A stretch of 64,000 bases of DNA, from assembly GCF_008632075.1 (NCBI RefSeq), contig NZ_VWVM01000007.1, positions 124,001 to 188,000 on the forward strand, written 5' to 3'. The notes beneath the pieces are model-generated. The model was not told where the DNA came from and made no database searches. It worked only from the letters and a program-made list of their open reading frames with translations. How positions within the stretch are numbered: the first letter of the stretch is position 1; every line of letters starts with the position of its first letter. This document shows, piece by piece, positions 8,867 through 17,506 of the stretch. Source of the DNA: Candidatus Pantoea gossypiicola. GTDB lineage: Bacteria; Pseudomonadota; Gammaproteobacteria; Enterobacterales; Enterobacteriaceae. The translations under genes and the position numbers were made by a program.

Positions 8867-10780
8867 ATGAGTACACAACAGAAGCCGCTTGATGTGATTT
8901 GTATCGGGCGCATCGCCGTTGATTTTTATGGCCAGCAGATTGGAGCACGGCTGGAAGATGTCACCTCTTTTGCTAAATATCTCGGCGGATCGTCGGGCAA
9001 CGTCGCTTATGGCACCGCGATTCAGGGGCTGAAATCGGCGATGCTGGCGCGGGTGGGGGATGAGCATAATGGTCGCTTTCTGCGTGAGGAATTACAGCGC
9101 GTAGGCTGTAACACCGATGCCCTGATCACCGATGCAAAACGCCTGACTGGCATGGTGATCCTGGGGATTAAAGATGAAGAGACTTTTCCGCTGATTTTCT
9201 ACCGTGATAACTGTGCTGATATGGGCCTGGTGCCGGACGATATCGACGAAGCCTTTATTACTTCGGCCCGCGCGGTAGCGGTCACCGGCACGCACTTATC
9301 CCATCCGCAGACCCGTGAAGCGGTGCTGAAAGCGCTGGATATCGCCCGCCGCAATGGCCTGCGCACGGCGCTGGATATTGATTACCGCCCGGTGTTGTGG
9401 GGACTGACCTCTCTGGGCGATGGTGAAACGCGTTTCATTGAGTCCTCTCAGGTCACGCAGCAGTTACAGGAAGTGGTGCACTATTTCGATTTGATCGTCG
9501 GCACCGAAGAGGAGTTTCATATTGCCGGTGGCAGCACCGATACCCTGACTGCGCTGAAGAACGTGCGTCAGGCGAGCCAGGCGACGCTGGTCTGCAAACG
9601 CGGTCCGCTGGGTTGTGTGGTGTTTGAAGGTGAAATTCCGGATAGCTGGGAACAGACTCAGCTGCACACTGGCGTACGCGTCGACGTGCTCAACGTGCTG
9701 GGCGCGGGCGATGCCTTCATGTCTGGCCTGCTGCGCGGCTGGCTGAATGATGAAGGCTGGGAGCAGGCGTGCCGTTATGCCAATGCCTGTGGCGCGCTGG
9801 TCGTGTCGCGCCACGGCTGTGCCCCTGCCATGCCAACCAAAGCGGAGCTGGATGATTTCCTGAGCCGCGACACAGAGGTGAAACGTCCCGATCTCGACAG
9901 TCGTCTGAACCATCTGCACCGTGTGACCACCCGTAAGCAGCAGTGGCCGGAGCTGAACGTGTTCGCCTTTGACCATCGCAAACAACTGGCCGATATGGCG
10001 CAGGAAGCGGGCGTTGATGAGAGCCGTATTCCACAGCTTAAACTGCTGCTGCTGGAAGCTGCTCAGCAGGCGGCCAGTGAGGCGGGATTAGAGAACAAAA
10101 GCGGCATTCTGGCGGATACCACCTATGGTCAGAAAGCCCTGAATGCCATCACGGGTAAGAAGTGGTGGATTGGCCGCCCGATCGAGCTACCCAGCTCACG
10201 TCCACTGCGACTGGAGCATGGCAATATCGGCTCGCAGCTAATCGACTGGCCCGCCGAACATGTCGTGAAATGTCTGATCTTCTATCATCCGCATGACAGT
10301 GCTGAACTGCGCAAAGAGCAGGATGATCTGGTGCTCGACGTCTGGAAAGGCTGTAACAAAAGTGGCCATGAGCTGCTGCTGGAAGTGATTCTTCCCGAGA
10401 GCAATCCGGATAAGAATGAAGCCTATTACCTTGATATATTGAGCCATTTCTACAGTCTGGGTATTCAGCCGGACTGGTGGAAACTGCCTCCGCTATCCGC
10501 AGAGAGCTGGCAGGCGATCAGTCGTCTGATTGAGGAGCAGGATCCTCACTGTCGCGGCATTCTGTTGCTGGGTCTGGATGCGCCCGAAGAGAAGCTTAAA
10601 GCGGGCTTCGCTGCGGCGGCCAACGCGCCATGGGTGAAAGGTTTTGCGGTGGGTCGCACCATCTTTGGTCAGCCTTCGCGCCAGTGGTTGCAGGGTGAAC
10701 TGGACGATCAGGCGCTGATTGAGACCGTAAAAGGCAACTATCTGCGGCTGATTGCGTACTGGCGCGCTGCCCGCGCGTGA
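8867..10780 (+). CDS. iolC: 5-dehydro-2-deoxygluconokinase IolC fused to a DUF2090 domain
   Basis: Phosphorylates 2-deoxy-5-keto-gluconate, the product of IolB. The protein has 637 residues. Residues 1 to about 325 are a PfkB-type kinase with the N-terminal ICIGRIAVDFY, a GG sugar-binding loop (YLGGSSGN) and the catalytic GAGDAF motif. Residues from about 335 to the end form a second TIM-barrel-like domain (DUF2090), known from many proteobacterial IolC fusions and proposed to act as the following aldolase. The ATG at 8867 (after AAGGAAACCACAGGT) matches the kinase N-terminus. No separate iolJ aldolase gene is present in the cluster. Confidence 0.94.
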   Translation: MSTQQKPLDVICIGRIAVDFYGQQIGARLEDVTSFAKYLGGSSGNVAYGTAIQGLKSAMLARVGDEHNGRFLREELQRVGCNTDALITDAKRLTGMVILGIKDEETFPLIFYRDNCADMGLVPDDIDEAFITSARAVAVTGTHLSHPQTREAVLKALDIARRNGLRTALDIDYRPVLWGLTSLGDGETRFIESSQVTQQLQEVVHYFDLIVGTEEEFHIAGGSTDTLTALKNVRQASQATLVCKRGPLGCVVFEGEIPDSWEQTQLHTGVRVDVLNVLGAGDAFMSGLLRGWLNDEGWEQACRYANACGALVVSRHGCAPAMPTKAELDDFLSRDTEVKRPDLDSRLNHLHRVTTRKQQWPELNVFAFDHRKQLADMAQEAGVDESRIPQLKLLLLEAAQQAASEAGLENKSGILADTTYGQKALNAITGKKWWIGRPIELPSSRPLRLEHGNIGSQLIDWPAEHVVKCLIFYHPHDSAELRKEQDDLVLDVWKGCNKSGHELLLEVILPESNPDKNEAYYLDILSHFYSLGIQPDWWKLPPLSAESWQAISRLIEEQDPHCRGILLLGLDAPEEKLKAGFAAAANAPWVKGFAVGRTIFGQPSRQWLQGELDDQALIETVKGNYLRLIAYWRAARA

Positions 10781-10816
10781 TTTGCTGCTCTGCCAAAGGC
10801 TGTCTCAACCGCGATG

Positions 10817-11058
10817 GCCTCAGACTGCTGACTCACTCAAATCAGGGTGAATGTTGCAGCAACGAATAAGCTCAACGCGCAGGTAACACGGTCAGAAGAG
10901 GAAAGCGTCCCGCCGCCCGGAAAAAAACGCCGGGAGCGTTTTTGAACAACGCGAAGCGTTGGCCCGGCAACGGGCGCACCTCATGGATGAGGTGTGTAAT
11001 CGCGCGGGCCGAGCGGCCATGGATGGCTTGAGCGACTTTCCGATCTGACCGTGTTACC
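10817..11058. repeat. Palindromic dispersed element, copy B
   Basis: Second copy of the element at 4104-4271, starting 36 bases after the iolC stop. The outer arms at 10882-10896 and 11044-11058 are perfectly complementary over 15 bases. Relative to copy A, one stem pair changes from G-C to T-A, which is a compensatory change. Copy B is longer because the inner CGTCCC/GGGACG hairpin is replaced by about 85 extra bases that are themselves rich in short inverted repeats. No protein is apparent. Confidence 0.7.
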
Positions 11059-11110
11059 TGAGCCTGTGCGGACTCATAGCAGGCAGAGACAGACTTTTTA
11101 GTAATATCAT

Positions 11111-11134
11111 GCCATCCCAACCGGGATGGCGTTT
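11111..11134 (+). terminator. Rho-independent terminator-like hairpin downstream of iolC
   Basis: GCCATCCC and GGGATGGC form a perfect 8-bp stem with an AACC loop, followed by GTTTTA. It lies about 330 bases after the iolC stop, beyond dispersed element copy B, and shares the core CATCCC-A(A)CCGGGA with the hairpins around copy A. Confidence 0.65.
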
Positions 11135-11224
11135 TACTGGTTACCCCTCTCCCCTTCTGTCATTTCATCCCGTTTTTCACCCTGTCATTGCCCGCCTGGG
11201 CGCGCTAAAGCCAATCTGTGAACC

Positions 11225-11275
11225 ATTTCATAAAGCCATGAAATAAACCGCATCGTTGACGCAAACAAATGAAAT
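11225..11275. promoter_or_regulatory. Candidate IolR operator upstream of iolR
   Basis: ATTTCAT (11225-11231), a 6-base spacer, then ATGAAAT (11238-11244): a perfect 7+7 inverted repeat. A further ATGAAAT lies at 11269-11275. They end 67 bases before the chosen iolR start, where an autoregulatory operator would be expected. A N6-spaced dyad fits what is known of RpiR-type inositol regulators, but binding is not shown by the sequence. Confidence 0.55.
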
Positions 11276-11341
11276 TTTCCATCCATCTGATACTATAGCG
11301 CTCATTATGCAGCCATTATTCTAATGATACGGGCAGAAGTG

Positions 11342-12184
11342 ATGAACAATAATCCCACCCAACTTTCTCTCTTGCAGGACGATATTCGTCGCCGCTATGA
11401 AACGCTGAGCAAGCGTCTTAAACAGGTTGCGCGCTACATCCTTGATAACAGTAACAGTATTGCTTTCGACACCGTCGCCTCGATTGCCCAACAGGCCGAT
11501 GTGCCGCCGTCGACGCTGATCCGTTTTGCAAATGCGTTTGGCTTCAGCGGCTTCAACGAAATGAAACAGGTTTTTCGTCAGCACCTGATGGAAGAGACGG
11601 TCAACTATACCGAGCGCGCACGTCTGTTCCGTCAGACCTCAACGGACGACAGCGCCAGTGCGCCTGAGAGCCCGGCGGAGATCCTCAACGTCTTTACCAT
11701 GGTGAACAGCCAGGCGCTGCAGCAGCTGGCGATGCAGGTGAATCCTGAACAGCTGAACAAAGCAGTGAAACTGCTGAATGAGGCTGAGAACATCTATGTA
11801 ATTGGCCTGCGTCGCTCGTTCAGCGTCGCCTCCTATCTGGTCTACGCGCTGCGCCATCTGGAGCGGCGTGCTTTTCTGATCGATGGTCTGGGCGGGATGT
11901 TTACCGAGCAGCTCAGTCTGGTTAACCCGAAAGATGTGGTGATTGCGATCAGCTACTCGCCCTATGCGCGTGAAGCGGTCGAGGTCGTCGAAATGGGGGC
12001 CAAGCGTGGCGCGCATCAGATCGCCATTACCGATAGCCAGGTCAGCCCGCTGGCTGCCTTCAGCGATGTCTGCTTTGTGGTACGCGAAGCGCAGGTCGAT
12101 GGCTTCCGTTCGCAGGTCGCCTCACTCTGCCTGGCACAGACGCTGGCGGTGTCACTGGCGCTAAACAACGCCAAAACGTCCTGA
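11342..12184 (+). CDS. iolR: RpiR/MurR-family regulator of inositol catabolism, IolR-like
   Basis: Predicted transcriptional repressor of the surrounding iol genes. The product is 280 residues. An N-terminal helix-turn-helix of the RpiR type is visible (SIAQQADVPPSTLIRFANAFGF, around residues 48-69), followed by a SIS sugar-phosphate-binding domain (YVIGLRRSFSVASYLVYAL; VVIAISYSPYAREAVEV). The inducer is probably a pathway intermediate. The start is uncertain: ATG 11342 is preferred, but ATG 11324 in the same frame would add six residues and has no better ribosome-binding site. It lies between the two iol operons and converges with iolB. Confidence 0.88.
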   Translation: MNNNPTQLSLLQDDIRRRYETLSKRLKQVARYILDNSNSIAFDTVASIAQQADVPPSTLIRFANAFGFSGFNEMKQVFRQHLMEETVNYTERARLFRQTSTDDSASAPESPAEILNVFTMVNSQALQQLAMQVNPEQLNKAVKLLNEAENIYVIGLRRSFSVASYLVYALRHLERRAFLIDGLGGMFTEQLSLVNPKDVVIAISYSPYAREAVEVVEMGAKRGAHQIAITDSQVSPLAAFSDVCFVVREAQVDGFRSQVASLCLAQTLAVSLALNNAKTS

Positions 12185-12198
12185 GTTGCAAACAACAA

Positions 12199-12227
12199 AA
12201 AGGGCAGCCCGATTGGCTGCCCTTTAT
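12199..12227. terminator. Bidirectional terminator between iolR and iolB
   Basis: AAAGGGCAGCC (12199-12209) and GGCTGCCCTTT (12215-12225) form a perfect 11-bp stem with A-rich and T-rich flanks on both sides. It can serve both convergent transcripts. Confidence 0.85.
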
Positions 12228-12258
12228 TACAGGCATTCGCGGATAAAACCGCTGAGCC

Positions 12259-13077
12259 TTATTCTGTTCGTGGATAGCTGTCGCTGTTCACCCAGGCGTG
12301 ATCTTTTTCCCAGCTGAATTTCCACAACCGTACCGGCCCTGCCATCACGTTCAGATAGTAGTTGTTGTAGCCCGCCAGCGTCGCCACCGGATGATAGCCG
12401 CGCGGCACCATCACGACGTCGCGATTATAGGGTGCCATACAGGCATCCAGTGAGCGGTCGTCGGTGTAGACGCGCTGCATCGCAAAGCCAGGTTCCGGAT
12501 CGAAACGGTGATAGTAGGTCTCTTCCAGGTAGGTTTCGTTTTCACTCTCCTCCTGATCATGCTTGTGGCTGGGATAGGAGCTGGTATCGCCTTCATTGGT
12601 ATAAACCTCCACCACCAGCAGGCTGTCAGCAGGTTCAGTATCAGGCAGGATATTATGCACCAGACGCTGGTTGCGCCCTTTTCCGCGATGCTCAACGCCG
12701 ACATCGGCTGGCGCAATCAGTCTTGCAGGCAAATTGCCCTGACCGGGCGCGTTACAGACGGCCAGCTCAAGATCGCTGTCAGCATAAACTTCCACTTCAT
12801 CGTCATGCGGCACATACACGGAATACGGCGGCACGCGTTCGAAAGGCGACATGCGCTTACCGATCCCGGGAAACTCAGCATGGCGTGTTTTCACCGAGGC
12901 CAGCCCGGCCACCAGCACCAGACACAGCTCTTTATCACCGCTGGTCAGGCGCAGGGTTTCCCCTTTTTTCAGCAGATAAGCATCAAAACCAACATAACGC
13001 CAGCCAGCGCGCTCAGGCGTCACATGCTGGATACGCCCCTGTGCGTCAGGGGCCTGTGCTTTCGACAGTAAAGACAT
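12259..13077 (-). CDS. iolB: 5-deoxy-glucuronate isomerase IolB
   Basis: Isomerises 5-deoxy-glucuronate to 2-deoxy-5-keto-gluconate, between IolD and IolC in the pathway. The product is 272 residues of the KduI/IolB bicupin family. Conserved features include NQRLVHNILPD, the metal-binding YPSHKHD and ETYYHRFDPEPGFAMQRVYT. The ATG at 13077 directly follows a strong GAGGAGG site; an upstream frame extension of seven residues is less likely. It follows mmsA by about 110 bases on the same strand, with an intervening hairpin. Confidence 0.95.
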   Translation of the reverse strand: MSLLSKAQAPDAQGRIQHVTPERAGWRYVGFDAYLLKKGETLRLTSGDKELCLVLVAGLASVKTRHAEFPGIGKRMSPFERVPPYSVYVPHDDEVEVYADSDLELAVCNAPGQGNLPARLIAPADVGVEHRGKGRNQRLVHNILPDTEPADSLLVVEVYTNEGDTSSYPSHKHDQEESENETYLEETYYHRFDPEPGFAMQRVYTDDRSLDACMAPYNRDVVMVPRGYHPVATLAGYNNYYLNVMAGPVRLWKFSWEKDHAWVNSDSYPRTE

Positions 13078-13143
13078 CCTGATCCTCCTCTCTGTCACGA
13101 TTGACGCTGCGTCAGGCTCGCGGGCGAGGTGCCAGCGAACAAA

Positions 13144-13171
13144 GCGACCGGCAGACTCTCCTGCCGGTCGC
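13144..13171 (-). terminator. Intercistronic hairpin between mmsA and iolB
   Basis: GCGACCGGCAG and CTGCCGGTCGC form a perfect 11-bp stem with a 6-base loop. On the minus strand it is followed by TTTGTTCG, a weak U-run. It is probably a partial terminator or 3'-end stabiliser for the mmsA message ahead of iolB. Confidence 0.5.
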
Positions 13172-13189
13172 GATCAGCGTTGAAATAGA

Positions 13190-14695
13190 TCAGCCTAAGG
13201 TTGGCATACTGAATTCAGACACGGTCTGCTGACCGGACGGCCAGCGCACGGTGGCGGTTTTCATACGGGTATAGAAGCGCACCCCATCCGGCCCGTGAAC
13301 ATTGAGCGCGCCAAACACCGAACGTTTCCAGCCACCGAAGCTGTGGAATGCCATCGGCACCGGAACCGGCACGTTAACACCGACCATGCCCGCTTCAACG
13401 TTCTGCACAAACTCACGCGCGGTGTGACCGTTGCTGGTGAAAATGGCGCTGCCGTTACCAAACTCATGGCTGTTGACCAGTTGCAGCGCGCTGTCGTAGT
13501 CCGGTGCGCGCATGATGCTCAGCACTGGCCCAAAAATCTCTTCACGCCAGATCACCATGTCAGAGGTGACGTTATCAAACAGCGTGCCGCCAACGTAGTA
13601 ACCTTCGGCGTGACCCGCAACCTGCACGTTACGGCCATCAACCACCAGCTTCGCGCCTTCCTGCTCGCCTTTGTCGATGTAACCCAGCACCTTCTTCTGG
13701 TGTGCGGCTGAGACAACCGGTCCCATCTCATTTTCATCGGCACCCTGATTGATTCCCGGGCCAATACGCAGCGCTTTCACCAGCGGCGTCAGACGGGCAA
13801 TCAGCTTGTCAGCAGTGTCATCGCCCACCGCGACAACAACCGGCAGCGCCATGCAGCGTTCACCGGCCGAGCCAAACGCACCGCCCATAATCGCGTTAAC
13901 GGTGGCATCCAGATCGGCATCCGGCATAACGATAGCGTGGTTTTTCGCCGCGCCAAACGCCTGCACCCGCTTGCCGTGGGCGCTGGCGGTTTTATAGATA
14001 TGCTCAGCCACGCCGGATGAGCCGACGAAGCTCACCGCAGCGATGCGCGGATCTTTATAGAGCTGCTCAGCATCTTCGTTAGAGCTGTGAACCACGTTGA
14101 ATACGCCATCCGGCAGACCCGCTTCCGTCAGCAGCTCGGCCATGCGCACGGCCGCAGAGGGATCCAGCGCCGGTGGTTTCAGAACAAAGGTATTACCGCA
14201 GGCCAGGGCGATCGGGAACATCCACAGCGGCACCATTGCGGGGAAGTTAAACGGCGTAATGCCTGCCACGACGCCAACCGGCTGCATCAGCGAAAAGCTG
14301 TCAACGCCGCCGCCGACGTTCGGGGAATATTCACCTTTAAGCAGATGGGGAATACCGCAGGCAAACTCAATGACTTCAATGCCGCGCGTCAGTTCCCCTA
14401 ACGCATCAGACCAGACTTTGCCATGCTCAGAGACAATCAGCGCCGCCATCTCATCACGATGCTGCTCCATCAGGGCTTTAAAGTTGAACAGAACGCGGGC
14501 GCGACGCAGCGGCGAGGTTTTTGACCAGGCAGCAAATGCGTCATGCGCGACACCAATCGCCTGGGCCACTTCATCAGCGGTACTTTGCGTCAGTTCACGT
14601 ACCACTTTGCCGGTTGCCGGATCGTAAACAGGAATGGTTTCGTTGCTGGCGCTGAACGTCGTTTTACCGCCAATAAAGTTACCTATGATTGTCAT
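13190..14695 (-). CDS. mmsA: CoA-acylating methylmalonate-semialdehyde dehydrogenase (MmsA/IolA)
   Basis: Last step of the inositol route: converts malonate semialdehyde (or methylmalonate semialdehyde) with CoA and NAD to acetyl-CoA (or propionyl-CoA). The product is 501 residues, normal for the family. Visible are the NAD-binding region (GITPFNFPAMVPLW; FVGSSGVAEHIY), the catalytic Cys in GSAGERCMALP and the conserved EEIFGPVLS. The ATG at 14695 is preceded by AAGAGGC and matches the family N-terminus; the frame remains open upstream without family similarity. It heads the mmsA-iolB unit and is divergent from iolI. Confidence 0.95.
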   Translation of the reverse strand: MTIIGNFIGGKTTFSASNETIPVYDPATGKVVRELTQSTADEVAQAIGVAHDAFAAWSKTSPLRRARVLFNFKALMEQHRDEMAALIVSEHGKVWSDALGELTRGIEVIEFACGIPHLLKGEYSPNVGGGVDSFSLMQPVGVVAGITPFNFPAMVPLWMFPIALACGNTFVLKPPALDPSAAVRMAELLTEAGLPDGVFNVVHSSNEDAEQLYKDPRIAAVSFVGSSGVAEHIYKTASAHGKRVQAFGAAKNHAIVMPDADLDATVNAIMGGAFGSAGERCMALPVVVAVGDDTADKLIARLTPLVKALRIGPGINQGADENEMGPVVSAAHQKKVLGYIDKGEQEGAKLVVDGRNVQVAGHAEGYYVGGTLFDNVTSDMVIWREEIFGPVLSIMRAPDYDSALQLVNSHEFGNGSAIFTSNGHTAREFVQNVEAGMVGVNVPVPVPMAFHSFGGWKRSVFGALNVHGPDGVRFYTRMKTATVRWPSGQQTVSEFSMPTLG

Positions 14696-15115
14696 GATGT
14701 TGCCTCTTAAGATGGTTAAGTTCCCTGCAGACGGACCCTGTGGCCTGCCACACTGCCTGACCAGGCAAACCTGAAAGCGTGCTATGAAGCTATTACAGTG
14801 GAATAAATTTTTCAAATAGTTCTTTTTGGAAAATTTGCTTTTAGCGGCACGGATCGCATTTTTGCCGCTTTCCAGCGTTTGAAAACGTCCCGATGGCCGG
14901 AGGCGTTTACTCGCGCTCAGCCTTAGCCTGACAGGGGAACAGCAGAGGCGGATAGAGCGGGTATCCCTGCGAAGTTGATCCAATGTTTATGCATCAGACT
15001 GAAACGGAATATGAAATTAATGCGAGACCGATCTAATAATTTGCATTTCATAATTCACTATTAATGAAATAAATGTTTTCTTTAGTCCATCCTTCTCCTG
15101 TCCCGGAGTCAGCGC
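14696..15115. promoter_or_regulatory. Divergent mmsA/iolI control region with candidate IolR half-sites
   Basis: 420 bases without a gene. ATGAAAT occurs at 15011-15017 and 15064-15070 and ATTTCAT at 15045-15051; the last two form a 7-base inverted pair with a 12-base spacer close to iolI. Near mmsA, an A/T-rich stretch around 14810-14835 carries GGAA-N6-TTTC and a GGAAAATTT run. The half-sites match those before iolR and iolC. Confidence 0.5.
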
Positions 15116-15931
15116 ATGGCCATCGATCCCACCCGTTTCTGTATCAACCGCAAAATTGCGCCCCGGCTCTCGCTGGAGGCCTTCTTTCAGCTGGTTCAGC
15201 GTCTGGGGCTGAGCAAGGTCGAACTGCGTAATGACATGCCGGGCGGCAGCGTCACCGATGATCTCAGCACCGATCAGCTGCGCGCCCTGGCCGATAAGTA
15301 TCACATCGATATCGTCACGATTAATGCGCTCTATCCCTTTAACCGCATTGATGACGCGCTGCTGACGCGGGCCGAGTCGCTGTTACAGACAGCACAACAG
15401 ATCGGCGCAAAGGCACTGGTGATGTGTCCACTGAATGAGGGGATGACCGTGTCGCCTCAGCAGACGCAGGCGGCGATGCAGGCGCTGGTGCCGCGCTTTG
15501 CCCACTATGGCATTCAGGGGCTGGTAGAACCGCTGGGGTTTCCGGTCAGCTCACTGCGTTCGATCGTACAGGCGCAGGAATTGATCGCAGAGGCAGGCGT
15601 GCCCTTCAGGCTGCTACTGGATACCTTTCATCATCATCTCTATGAACAGGCTGAACAGGAATTTCCGGCAGGTATCGATATTGACCAGATTGGGCTGGTG
15701 CATCTTTCAGGCGTGGAAGATCGGCGTCCGACTGCCGAACTGACCGACGACGAACGGATCATGTTGAGTGACAACGATGTGCTGAAGAGCGTGGTGCAGG
15801 TTAAACGGCTGGAAATGCTCGGCTACAAGGGCGTCTACGCCTTTGAGCCGTTCTCCGGTCAGCTCAACAGCTGGACCCCGGCGGAGATTGAGCGCCAGAT
15901 TCGCCACAGTATTGAACTGCTGCAGGCCTGA
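15116..15931 (+). CDS. iolI: Inosose isomerase IolI-like TIM-barrel protein
   Basis: Predicted 2-keto-myo-inositol isomerase that lets other inositol isomers enter the pathway. The product is 271 residues of the xylose-isomerase-like TIM barrel. Patterns shared with Bacillus IolI include VELRNDMP, TINALYPFN, the metal-site stretch LLLDTFHHH, VHLSGVED with LTDDERIM, and the C-terminal YAFEPFS. A GGAG site precedes the ATG. It is a single gene with its own terminator, divergent from mmsA. IolH-type annotation is possible, but the residue pattern fits IolI better. Confidence 0.85.
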   Translation: MAIDPTRFCINRKIAPRLSLEAFFQLVQRLGLSKVELRNDMPGGSVTDDLSTDQLRALADKYHIDIVTINALYPFNRIDDALLTRAESLLQTAQQIGAKALVMCPLNEGMTVSPQQTQAAMQALVPRFAHYGIQGLVEPLGFPVSSLRSIVQAQELIAEAGVPFRLLLDTFHHHLYEQAEQEFPAGIDIDQIGLVHLSGVEDRRPTAELTDDERIMLSDNDVLKSVVQVKRLEMLGYKGVYAFEPFSGQLNSWTPAEIERQIRHSIELLQA

Positions 15932-15982
15932 AGCCTGTTGCAGCCATAATTTATACGTTTATCTGTGTCTGAAAAGACGTTA

Positions 15983-16009
15983 TGGCCCGCTGCTGGGCCA
16001 TTTTTTTTA
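15983..16009 (+). terminator. Rho-independent terminator of iolI
   Basis: TGGCCC-GCTGCT-GGGCCA stem followed by eight T residues (16001-16008). The T-run touches the yhhS stop codon on the other strand. Confidence 0.88.
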
Positions 16010-17230
16010 TCCTGACGAATCCCCGGTTACGGGCTCTGAAGCCTGACGCCGCTGCAAACGCAGCGTGCAGAAAAACGCGATACAGACCAGCAATCCCGTG
16101 AGCAGATAGACGCGTGAAACATCTGCATAATTCATGATGAATCCGGCCAGCGGCCCGGTTACTCCCAGCGACAGATCCATAAAAGCGGTGTAGGTCGCCA
16201 GGGCGCTGCCCTGATTCTGCTGCGGCACCACCTTAACCGCCACCACGCCGAGTGCCGGAAACACCAGTGAAAACCCGGCACCGGTCAGAAACGCGCCCGC
16301 TTTTGCCATCCAGGGATCACCCGCTGCGGCGACCAGAAAGAGTCCGGCAGCCTCAACCGCCAGACAAACGCTGGCGACCCGAAGGCCACCGTGGCGGTTA
16401 ATCGCATTCGGGAACAGCAGGCGCGCTCCGACGAAAGCACCGCTGAACAGGGAGAGCGCAAAGGCGGCCCCTTCCCAGCCTTTATCCTGATAGAACAGCG
16501 TGATAAAGGTGGCAATCACGCCGAAACCTGCCGATCCCATCGCCAGAATTGCGCCAAAGCCAGCAATTTTCCCCAGTACCGCCCGAAACGGCAGCGGTCT
16601 GGCGCGGCTGGCTTTTACCGCCGGACGCGGGACCGCGCAGACGATGCCGACCACGCAGATGGTCACAATCACCAGTGACAGCCACAACAGCCCACCCGCC
16701 CGGAAGATCACTACGCCCAGCGGCGCGCCTATCGCCATCGCACCATAGGTGACGATACCGTTCCAGGAAATCACGCGGCCAATGTGCAGTGACCCCACCC
16801 GCGCCACCCCCCACAACGAGGTGCCGGTGCCAGTAAAGCTCTGACCTACCCCCAGAATTAACCGGCCCACGCAGAGCAGTATCAGGCTCCCCAGCGGGGA
16901 TGCGATCAGCGCCGCCAGCAGAATACACAACCCGCTAATCAGACAGCCCACCAGACCGGTCACCACCACTTTCTTTGGTCCCCAGAGATCGGCATAGCGC
17001 CCGGCATGTGGCCGGCTCAGCAGCGTCGCCACATATTGCAGACTGATCACTACGCCCGCCCAGAATGCGCTGAAGCCCAGCTGGTCATGCACCCAGCCAG
17101 GCAGGACCGCCAGCGGCAGACCAATGGTGAGATAGCTGGCAAAGTTGTAGGCGACGATAGAGAGGATGAGCAGCGAGATATTCAGGCTTCCGGATGGGGC
17201 GTTCTGTTCCGCTGCAGGCTGTTCAGGCAT
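16007..17230 (-). CDS. yhhS: MFS transporter YhhS
   Basis: Inner-membrane major facilitator protein of 407 residues; in E. coli it has been linked to arabinose and herbicide efflux, with the natural substrate unclear. Twelve hydrophobic segments are apparent, with the conserved loop RPHAGRYADLWGPKKVV and the later VPQQNQGSALATYTAFMD. It matches E. coli YhhS throughout. In E. coli it directly follows dcrB; here about 12 kb of inositol genes separate them. Divergent from yhhT. Confidence 0.93.
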   Translation of the reverse strand: MPEQPAAEQNAPSGSLNISLLILSIVAYNFASYLTIGLPLAVLPGWVHDQLGFSAFWAGVVISLQYVATLLSRPHAGRYADLWGPKKVVVTGLVGCLISGLCILLAALIASPLGSLILLCVGRLILGVGQSFTGTGTSLWGVARVGSLHIGRVISWNGIVTYGAMAIGAPLGVVIFRAGGLLWLSLVIVTICVVGIVCAVPRPAVKASRARPLPFRAVLGKIAGFGAILAMGSAGFGVIATFITLFYQDKGWEGAAFALSLFSGAFVGARLLFPNAINRHGGLRVASVCLAVEAAGLFLVAAAGDPWMAKAGAFLTGAGFSLVFPALGVVAVKVVPQQNQGSALATYTAFMDLSLGVTGPLAGFIMNYADVSRVYLLTGLLVCIAFFCTLRLQRRQASEPVTGDSSG

Positions 17231-17506
17231 AGGTTCTCGCGCGTAGTTGGCTGAATGATAAGGTTTATCCTTTAACTATACCCGCTTTCGCCACTGGCGC
17301 ATCACACTGGCACGGTTATCGGGCAGGAGAAAGCGGCGCAAAAACAGGAACAGCAGGAGGTCACAGCCCTGCCGTCATAGCTGAGTGCGATGGCGCTGAT
17401 TATCTCGCTGTTATGCCGCCGCGCTTTACCGTTTCTCTGATAAATCAGATTGTTAATTTTCTTTCAGCTACACTTCCAACAGCCAGATTACGTCACGGGA
17501 GAGGCA

